From a bacterium (GTDB lineage: Bacteria > Planctomycetota > J058 > JAJDCP01): 24,745 nt of DNA. Below the pieces are notes generated by a model. The model saw only the letters and a list, made by a program, of their open reading frames with translations, searched no databases and was not told the DNA's origin. The position numbers and the translations under genes were made by a program. This document shows, one piece after another, positions 8,157 to 14,092 of the stretch. Positions within the stretch are counted from its first letter, which is position 1. Every line of letters begins with the position of its first letter. The DNA lies in contig JAUIEM010000110.1 of NCBI GenBank assembly GCA_030428695.1, positions 1 through 24,745 on the forward strand, in the 5' to 3' direction.

Positions 8157-9797
8157 TCAGGAGGTCAGCGCCGGCTGCTTCGCCTGGCGCAGCGCGTGCC
8201 CGAGGGCGGTGAACAGGGCGTCGCGGTTCTCGTCCGCGGCGGCGGCGCGGATCATGTGGCCGGCGACCGTCGCCTTGGCGCCGGTGCTCAGGCCGGTCAG
8301 GAAGGTCAGGAGCGGATCGCTCTCGTCCGCCTCGAGCTGGCAGGACAGGTGGGGGCGCCCGTTGAGGTCGATCGCCGCGACCGCCAGGGCATCCCCGACC
8401 GGGAAGGCGAAGCTGCCGGCGCCGATCACGCGGGCGTTGCCGAGGGCCTCGCCGAGCGCCTGGCCGAAGATCAGGCCGAGGTGCTTGGTCGGGACCTCGC
8501 CCTGCACCTCGAGCTCGACGTCGAAGCGCGCCCCGGAGGCCAGGGCCTGCAGCGCTCCGGTCAGGCTCTCGCTCGGCGCGACCACGCGGGCGCTGCCCGT
8601 GCCGTCGAGGGCCAGGGTCAGCGCGAGCTCGCCGTCGGGGAACTTGCGCAGGGCGCGGCTGGTGCGCTCGGAGCTCTGCAGCTCGAGGGCGGGCTCGGCC
8701 GCCTCCTGCTCGCTCGGCTGCCCGTACAGCGCGCGCAGGGCGGCCGCCAGGGCCGCCATCTCGCTCGCGCTGCCCATGCCGATGCGCAGGCAGCCCTCGA
8801 GGCGGGGGCGGGTCGAGATGTCGCGGACCAGGATGCCCTCGGCCTGCAGCCCCTCGAAGACCTCCTGGCGGCGGTCGCCGAAGTCGACGACGAGGAAGTT
8901 CGCATCGCTCGGCACCACGGACAGCTTCAGGGTGTCGCGCAGCAGGCTCTCGAGCGCGCGGCGCTGGGCGTGCACCGACTGCACGTGGCGGTTGATGTAG
9001 ACCTGGTCGGAGAGGGCGGCCCCGAGGGCTACGACCGCGGCCCGGTTGACGGTGTAGGGGCTCTGGACCTTGCCGAGCACCTTCATCGTGTCGGCGTGGC
9101 CGAACATCAGCCCGGCCCGCAGCCCGCCGAGGCCGTACGCCTTGGAGAAGGTGCGGACGACGACGAGATGGGGGAACTCGTCGAGCCACGGCAGGGAGGT
9201 CTGGCCGTGGAAGTCGTAGTAGGCCTCGTCGACGAGCACGATGCTGCCGTGTTTGCCCGCGACCTCGAGCACCTGGCGGATCTCGTCGAGGGGGATCGCG
9301 CGGCCGGTGGTGTGGTTCGGGGTCGACAGGAACACGACCTTGACCGCCGGGCTCAGGGCGCTGGTGATGTCCGAGACCGGGAAGGCGAAGCCGTCACGGG
9401 CCGGCACCTCGTGCACCTTGATCCCGCAGAGGTCGAGGTAGAAGCGGAACATCTGGAAGGTCGGGACCGGCAGCACCACCTCGGCATCCGGGCCCGCGAA
9501 GGCGTCGAGCACCAGCCGGATGGCCTCTTCCCCGCCGTTGGTGATCAGGATCTGGCTCTCGGACAGGTGGAACTGCCGGGCCAGGCGCGCGTAGGCGTCG
9601 GTGTTGTCCGGGTAGGAGGCGATGTCGTAGGGGCTGAGCAGGCTGAGCGCTTCGAGCACCCGGGGGGAGGGCCCGGCGGTATTCTCGTTGAGGTCGAGGC
9701 GGATCTTGCCCTTGCGGCCGGTCAGCGGCGGGCGCGGGATCGAGAGGGCGTCGGCTGCGGCCCTCGGCAACGGATTGCTCGCCACTTCGACCCCCAT
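8157..9797 (-). CDS. hisC: HisC aminotransferase fused to a metal-site-less HisB-like domain
   Basis: This 546-residue fusion has two parts. Residues 1-355 are a complete histidinol-phosphate aminotransferase, a PLP enzyme converting imidazole-acetol phosphate to histidinol phosphate. It has LDLNENTAGPSP at the entrance, TNGGEEAIRL, DEAYYDF, and the PLP lysine K219 in TFSKAYGLGGLRAG. After an acidic linker (about 356-375), residues 376-546 align by eye with imidazoleglycerol-phosphate dehydratase (HisB). The best matches are GQALGEALGNARVIG, AIDLNGRPHL and LGHALRQA. However, its metal ligands are gone: DHML reads TGAL, HHxxE/D is replaced, PMDE reads PVGD, and the terminal HHxxE reads DENRD. 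Catalytic dehydration is therefore unlikely. I chose the ATG at 9797, preceded by CAGGGGG, because translation further upstream gives low-complexity Arg/Ser sequence. It is divergent from the zinc-ribbon gene. Confidence 0.88.
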   Translation of the reverse strand: MGVEVASNPLPRAAADALSIPRPPLTGRKGKIRLDLNENTAGPSPRVLEALSLLSPYDIASYPDNTDAYARLARQFHLSESQILITNGGEEAIRLVLDAFAGPDAEVVLPVPTFQMFRFYLDLCGIKVHEVPARDGFAFPVSDITSALSPAVKVVFLSTPNHTTGRAIPLDEIRQVLEVAGKHGSIVLVDEAYYDFHGQTSLPWLDEFPHLVVVRTFSKAYGLGGLRAGLMFGHADTMKVLGKVQSPYTVNRAAVVALGAALSDQVYINRHVQSVHAQRRALESLLRDTLKLSVVPSDANFLVVDFGDRRQEVFEGLQAEGILVRDISTRPRLEGCLRIGMGSASEMAALAAALRALYGQPSEQEAAEPALELQSSERTSRALRKFPDGELALTLALDGTGSARVVAPSESLTGALQALASGARFDVELEVQGEVPTKHLGLIFGQALGEALGNARVIGAGSFAFPVGDALAVAAIDLNGRPHLSCQLEADESDPLLTFLTGLSTGAKATVAGHMIRAAAADENRDALFTALGHALRQAKQPALTS

Positions 9798-9821
9798 CCC
9801 CCTGGAGCCGGACCGACGCGC

Positions 9822-9842
9822 AAAGGTCCGCAGCGGACCCTT
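9822..9842 (-). promoter_or_regulatory. Small leader hairpin before the hisC-like gene
   Basis: In the predicted 70-base leader, two ten-base arms (9822-9831 and 9833-9842) pair at nine of ten positions, ending in TTT on the minus strand. The strict loop is one base, so the real stem is shorter. It could be a leader structure such as an attenuator, or chance in GC-rich DNA. Confidence 0.25.
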
Positions 9843-9875
9843 CAGCGACCGGCTGCTCTGTCGACGACTCCTTGC

Positions 9876-9904
9876 ACGATAACGGTTTGTGCCGACCGCA
9901 TCAA
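9876..9904 (-). promoter_or_regulatory. Predicted promoter for the hisC-hisB-like gene
   Basis: Read on the minus strand, TTGATG (9904-9899) and TATCGT (9881-9876) are separated by exactly 17 bases. The implied start lies about 70 bases before the ATG. Both hexamers match the sigma70 consensus at four positions. Confidence 0.45.
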
Positions 9905-9931
9905 TCGAATCCCGGCCCCCGGTCTGCAATC

Positions 9932-9960
9932 TTGACAGGCCCTGTCCGAATTGCTAGAAG
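9932..9960 (+). promoter_or_regulatory. Predicted promoter for the zinc-ribbon/mocA-like/hisA operon
   Basis: A perfect TTGACA (9932-9937) is followed after 17 bases by TAGAAG (9955-9960), preceded by TG as in extended -10 promoters. The leader to the GTG start would be about 25 bases. It is back to back with the hisC-like promoter, so the two units could share control. Confidence 0.5.
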
Positions 9961-9990
9961 CCAGCCGAATCTTCAGGCCCCGAGGCACGC

Positions 9991-10884
9991 GTGACGGACA
10001 CTCCGAGCATCTCCGCCCCCGTCCACTCCTGCGAGAGGTGTGGCTTCGAGGTTCCGGCCGAGCCCCTCGAGCTCCACCGCGATGGCGAGGTCGCCGTGTT
10101 CTGCGACACCTGCCCGGACGGCGGCGTCCTCAACCTGTACGGCGACCTCGGCTCCTACCTCAAGCGCAAGCATCCGGCCGACTTCGCCGAGCGCGCCGCC
10201 GCCTGGCTGGTCGCCTGTCCCTGCGGAGGCCGCTTCGTCGCGGGCCCCCCGCGCTGTCCGGGCTGCCGCGAGCCGCTGAGCGATCCGCGCCTGATTCCGG
10301 GACGCTTCTTCCTCGAGATCCCCTTCCAGGAAGAGCTCGGCGACCGCCTCGGCGACGTCGCGGCCGACGCGAAGCTGTACGACGACCCCGCGCGCAGCGG
10401 CCTGGGCTTCTGCGCGATCCGGCTGCTGCTGCGGATCGCCCCCGAGCAGGCCGTCGCCAGCCTGCGCCAGCTGTTCGACGCCTACCCGGCGCCGACCGCC
10501 GAGACCGCGCTCGACGAGGAGGAGGCGGAGGAGGAGGGGCTCGACACCCTGTCCTGCCTGCGCACGGTGCTCGCCGATCTCGCCTCGGACAAGGCCGAGG
10601 TCGGACGCATCCCCGCGCTGCCGCATCCCTACGAGACCTTCATCATCCTCGGCCTGATGCACCTCGTGCAGGACCACGGCCGGGCGCGTGCCCTCGACTG
10701 GTTCTGCGAGGCCTTCGCCTCGCCGAGCAACGAGTCGAACGACTACGCGGTCCACCTGCTCGGCGAGGCGGACGTGATGCTGGTCGAGATGATGAAGATG
10801 TACCGCAGCAAGCCGGCCGAGCGCTATCTACCGGACGAGAAGAGCGCGCGCGCGATCTGGGACCGGCTGCACAGCGTCCACTGA
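9991..10884 (+). CDS. Cysteine-rich (zinc-ribbon-like) protein of unknown function
   Basis: This is a 297-residue cytoplasmic protein. The N-terminal third has four close cysteine pairs: C14-x2-C17, C38-x2-C41, C76-x-C78 and C89-x2-C92. This suggests two zinc-ribbon-like metal sites. The rest is mostly helical, with an acidic run near residue 175 (EEEAEEE) and conserved-looking aromatic helices around HPYETFIILGLMHL. I do not recognise the family. The GTG at 9991 is supported by GAGG five bases upstream and by a well-placed promoter. Its stop codon shares a base with the ATG of the nucleotidyltransferase gene (TGATG), so the two are translationally coupled and may act together. A nucleic-acid- or protein-binding adaptor is possible but unproven. 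Confidence 0.7.
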   Translation: MTDTPSISAPVHSCERCGFEVPAEPLELHRDGEVAVFCDTCPDGGVLNLYGDLGSYLKRKHPADFAERAAAWLVACPCGGRFVAGPPRCPGCREPLSDPRLIPGRFFLEIPFQEELGDRLGDVAADAKLYDDPARSGLGFCAIRLLLRIAPEQAVASLRQLFDAYPAPTAETALDEEEAEEEGLDTLSCLRTVLADLASDKAEVGRIPALPHPYETFIILGLMHLVQDHGRARALDWFCEAFASPSNESNDYAVHLLGEADVMLVEMMKMYRSKPAERYLPDEKSARAIWDRLHSVH

Positions 10885-11468
10885 TGGTCCTGCCCTGCCT
10901 GGTGCTCAGCGCGGGCGCCTCGCGCCGCATGGGGGTCGACAAGGCCTGGCTGCGGCTCGGCTCCGAGAGCTTCCTCGCCCGCATCCTGCGCACGGCCCGG
11001 GAGGCCGGCGCCGCCCCGCTCCTCGTCGTCCACGGCCCGGCCCTGCGCTACAGCGCGCGCATCCCCTCGCTCGGGGCCCTGCCGGTGCTGAACCCCGAGC
11101 CCGGCCGCGGACGCACCGGCTCCCTGCAGCGGGGGCTCGCCGCCTTGCCGCCGGCCGCGCCGGGCTTCCTGCTCTGGCCCGTCGACATGCCGCTGGTGCG
11201 CGCGCGCACGGTGCAGGCCCTGCTCGGCGCCGCCGCGGAGGCTCCGCAGCGGCTCGTCCAGCCGGCCTGGCGCGGACGTCTCGGCCACCCGCTGGTGGTG
11301 CCGGCGCGGGCCTTCGCCTCGCTCGCCGCGGCGGACCCAGACGTGCCGCTGCGCGCCCTGCTGCGTGAGCTGCCGCGCCGGGTGCTGTCGACGAGCGATC
11401 GGGGAGTGCGGGCCAACATCAACACTCCCGCGGCCTATGACGCAGCGCGCCTCGACGTCTCCCGCTGA
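10884..11468 (+). CDS. MobA/MocA-like nucleotidyltransferase
   Basis: This 194-residue protein has the NTP-transferase 3 fold, the group containing molybdenum-cofactor cytidylyl/guanylyltransferases (MocA, MobA) and other sugar- or cofactor-nucleotidyl enzymes. The nucleotide-binding signature LSAGASRRMGVDKAWL lies at residues 8-23. The GRGRTGSLQRGL segment corresponds to the second substrate loop, DMPLV near residue 101 is the metal-binding aspartate motif, and GRLGHPLVV is typical of MocA. It ends with a short NINTPAAYD helix, as in the family. The start overlaps the previous stop by one base. No molybdoenzyme or cofactor-synthesis gene is in the window, and the hisA fusion begins 40 bases downstream, so the actual substrate is open. 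Confidence 0.75.
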   Translation: MVLPCLVLSAGASRRMGVDKAWLRLGSESFLARILRTAREAGAAPLLVVHGPALRYSARIPSLGALPVLNPEPGRGRTGSLQRGLAALPPAAPGFLLWPVDMPLVRARTVQALLGAAAEAPQRLVQPAWRGRLGHPLVVPARAFASLAAADPDVPLRALLRELPRRVLSTSDRGVRANINTPAAYDAARLDVSR

Positions 11469-11508
11469 TCGTGTACAACTACGGCACAGTCACGGTGGGG
11501 GAGAGCGT

Positions 11509-12726
11509 GTGATCATCCCGACGATCGATTTGTTGGGCGGCAAGGTCGTCCAGCTGATGCGCGGTGAGGAGATGGTCCTCGAGCGCAACGACCCGCTCGA
11601 GGTCGCCGAGCAGTTCGCCCGCTTCGGCTGCATCAACGTCATCGACCTCGACGGCGCCCGCAACACGGGTGACAACCTCGAGCTGATCGGGAGCCTCGCC
11701 CAGCGCTTCCCCGTCAACGTCGGCGGCGGGGTGCGCAGCGTCGAGGACGCCCTGCGCCTGGTCGGGCTCGGGGCCGAGGCGGTGATCGTCGGCAGCGCCG
11801 CCTTCAAGGATGGCGGGGTCGACACGGAGTTCCTCGAGGCGCTGTGCGGGCGGCTGCTGCGCTCGAAGATCATCCTCGCGGTCGACAGCTCCGGCGAGGA
11901 GGTCGTGCGCTCGGGCTGGCGCGAGAAGACCGGCCTGAACACCGTCGAGGCCGCGCAGCAGCTCGAGCCCTTCTGCGGCGGGCTCTTGTTCACGCAGGTC
12001 GACCGCGAAGGCACCCTGTTCGGGCCGGACATGCAGATGGCGCGGCGGCTCCTGCAGGCGGTCTCGGTGCCGGTCTACATCGCGGGCGGCATCGCGAACG
12101 CCGAGCAGGTGCGCGAGCTCGAGGATCTCGGGGCGCGGCCCGTGATGGGCATGGCCCTGTACACCGGCAAGGTCAGCATGAGCTCGATGTTCTGCGAGCA
12201 GATCCAGTTCGGCGAGAAGGGCCTGGTGCCGACGGTCGTCCAGGACACCACCGGCGACGTGCTGATGCTCGCCCAGTCCGACCGCTCCTCGCTCGAGCGC
12301 GCGCTGCGGCGCGGCGAGGGCTGGTACTACGACCCCGAGCGGCGTCGGGCGGTGCGGCACGGCGAGGCGACCGGCCGCATGCAGCGGCTGATCCGCGCCC
12401 GCTACGACTGCGAGCGCGCCCACGTGCTGTTCCTGGTCGAGCAGACCGGGCGCTGTTGCCACCTCCTGCGCCACTCCTGTTTTGGCGACAGCTACAACTC
12501 CGGGGTCAACCTGCTCCTGCGCGAGGTGCTCGAGGGCGGCGCGGATGTCCCGCGCGAGGACGTGCGCGCGCGGCTGCTCGGCCGGGCCCGGGCCCTGCTC
12601 GAGGCGGCGGACGAGCCGTCGCGGGGGGCGGCCCTGGCCGGGGTGCTGCAGAACCTCGCGGACTACATGCGCCTGTTCGACATCCAGCTCAACGACGTCG
12701 CGGTCGCCCTGCGCAACCGAGGCTGA
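11509..12726 (+). CDS. hisA: HisA isomerase fused to HisI-like and HisE-like domains
   Basis: This 405-residue fusion has three parts. Residues 1-235 are HisA, the barrel isomerase converting ProFAR to PRFAR. It has IPTIDLLGGKVVQL, VNVGGGVRSVED, the acidic AVDSSGEE, FTQVDREGT and PVMGMALYTGKV. Residues 237-325 resemble phosphoribosyl-AMP cyclohydrolase (HisI): GLVPTVVQDTTGDVLMLA, GWYYDPE, HGEATG, VEQTGRCCH and SCFGDS. The metal motif D-C-D-x-D reads DCERA, and the usual S-R and W-x-K-G-E-T positions read D-P and R-H-G-E-A. Residues 330-405 retain a HisE-like helical pattern ending in LNDVAVALRNRG but lack the K-V-G-E-E-x-x-E motif and the D-L-x-Y-H residues. The GTG at 11509 has GGGGGAG upstream; an in-frame upstream extension overlaps the preceding gene. 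It is convergent with the next gene, with ten bases between the stops. Confidence 0.87.
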   Translation: MIIPTIDLLGGKVVQLMRGEEMVLERNDPLEVAEQFARFGCINVIDLDGARNTGDNLELIGSLAQRFPVNVGGGVRSVEDALRLVGLGAEAVIVGSAAFKDGGVDTEFLEALCGRLLRSKIILAVDSSGEEVVRSGWREKTGLNTVEAAQQLEPFCGGLLFTQVDREGTLFGPDMQMARRLLQAVSVPVYIAGGIANAEQVRELEDLGARPVMGMALYTGKVSMSSMFCEQIQFGEKGLVPTVVQDTTGDVLMLAQSDRSSLERALRRGEGWYYDPERRRAVRHGEATGRMQRLIRARYDCERAHVLFLVEQTGRCCHLLRHSCFGDSYNSGVNLLLREVLEGGADVPREDVRARLLGRARALLEAADEPSRGAALAGVLQNLADYMRLFDIQLNDVAVALRNRG

Positions 12727-12736
12727 TCGACCGGGG

Positions 12737-13939
12737 TCAGGGCTCTTCCCGCAGCGGCGGCGCGGTGCCGAGCTCGATCGCGGTCAGACGCCGCGAGAGC
12801 TCGGCGTGCAGGTCGAGCAGCACCGCGGCCTCGCAGCGCAGACGCCGGGCGAAGAGGTGCACCAGCCCGGCGCAGACCGCAGCGCCGAAGAACACGACCT
12901 CGAACAGACGGTCCGCGTCGATCCGTGCGTGCTTGCTCAGGTAGGCGGTGTAGGGTCCGGCCACCCAGGCCACGAGCAACACCAGCGCGAGCCCCATCGG
13001 GATCGCGAAGACGGTCAGCAGGCTGCTCCACAGGCGCAGCTTCTCGGTCGGCTCGGGCGGCGGGGCGGAGGCGTTCCCGCCGCGCACCAGCAGCGCGGTC
13101 TGGGCGGCGGTGACGGCGAGCATCCGCCCGCGTTCCGACCCGTAGTAGCCGAGCGCGAGCAGCCAGCCGAGCACCAGGGCCAGCGCCCCGAGGGCGAGCG
13201 CGGGCACGATCAGCTCCTGCGGGTTCGAGGCGGCGAAGATCTGGCTGAGCATCTCCCGCAGCAGCATGCCGAGCAGCCCGAAGATCACGATCAGCCGTGC
13301 CCCCTGGCCGAGCCGCAGCCAGACGGTGCCGGCCGGCTGACCGTGGAGGACGACGAGCTGCTGGAGCCGCTCGTGGCAGGCGACGAGCAGGCTGCCGCAG
13401 AGCATCACCACCACCGCGTAGTCCTTGCCGACGAACCACCAGGCCTCGGCGCCGCGGGACTGGGACGCATCGAAGGTCAGGGTCAGCTCGAACAGCACCG
13501 TCATGACCAGCAGCGCGATGAAGATCCAGCGCAGCTGCGCGACCCCGGCGACGAGCGCGGAGCCGGGGCTGCCCGTCCGGCGGACGCCCGCGGCGAGGCG
13601 CGCCGCGTAGCGCAGCAGGGCGGCATCCTGGTCATGGAGGTGGCGGGCGAGGGAATACGCGAACAGGCCGATCAGCCCTGTCATGGCGAACAGGGGAAAG
13701 ACCGGGCGCAGCGTCGTTCGGAGGGTGAGGGGGAGGGTGCTGAGCACCGCGAGGAAGCTGAACAGGCACCAGGCCCCCACGCCCCAGCACAGCACCATGC
13801 CGAGCCGCAGGCTCGCGAGCTGGAGCGCCGTATCGGCCGGCAGCGCCGGCGCGCTGAGATCGGGCAGCGCCGGGAGCCGCGCGGGCTGAACGCCGGGGGC
13901 GGGCGTCGGAAACTCGAGACCGGGGGCGGGTGTGGTCAT
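12737..13939 (-). CDS. Polytopic membrane protein, function unknown
   Basis: This is a 400-residue inner-membrane protein. The first 40 residues are Pro/Ala-rich and polar. About eight hydrophobic segments follow, near residues 43-67, 78-98, 135-157, 172-193, 213-235, 243-268, 310-333 and 345-365. Soluble loops are short; one around residues 98-130 is basic. No transporter signature, catalytic motif or known domain is visible. AGGAGG upstream of the ATG at 13939 supports the start over an in-frame upstream ATG. It has no same-strand neighbour close by apart from the secreted hydrolase-like gene, separated by a 153-base gap with a strong hairpin, so it is probably its own transcript. Confidence 0.65.
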   Translation of the reverse strand: MTTPAPGLEFPTPAPGVQPARLPALPDLSAPALPADTALQLASLRLGMVLCWGVGAWCLFSFLAVLSTLPLTLRTTLRPVFPLFAMTGLIGLFAYSLARHLHDQDAALLRYAARLAAGVRRTGSPGSALVAGVAQLRWIFIALLVMTVLFELTLTFDASQSRGAEAWWFVGKDYAVVVMLCGSLLVACHERLQQLVVLHGQPAGTVWLRLGQGARLIVIFGLLGMLLREMLSQIFAASNPQELIVPALALGALALVLGWLLALGYYGSERGRMLAVTAAQTALLVRGGNASAPPPEPTEKLRLWSSLLTVFAIPMGLALVLLVAWVAGPYTAYLSKHARIDADRLFEVVFFGAAVCAGLVHLFARRLRCEAAVLLDLHAELSRRLTAIELGTAPPLREEP

Positions 13940-14006
13940 CGCGACTCCTCCTGAGGGAGGATAGCGCAGGGCGGCGCGGCCCGCATCCATCCGGCGCTCC
14001 GACGAA

Positions 14007-14038
14007 CGCCGGCGCGACCCCGAGGGGTCGCGCCGGCG
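14007..14038 (-). terminator. Perfect 15-base inverted repeat
   Basis: The arms 14007-14021 and 14024-14038 are perfect reverse complements separated by GA, giving at least a 14-base GC stem. It lies about 55 bases downstream of the haemagglutinin/hydrolase gene stop and before the membrane-protein gene. No T-run follows, so it acts either as a 3' structure or a Rho-assisted stop. A protein-binding palindrome is also possible. Confidence 0.5.
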
Positions 14039-14092
14039 CAGGGGTCGATGCCCCGTCGGCTGGACAGGTGGCGCGAGGTTCCCTCACGGGCC

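Noticed and set aside
8196..9935. A 579-codon + strand open frame over the hisC-hisB-like gene.
   Set aside because: The minus-strand translation has full HisC motifs; the + frame is repetitive Gly/Ala/Glu/Arg sequence.
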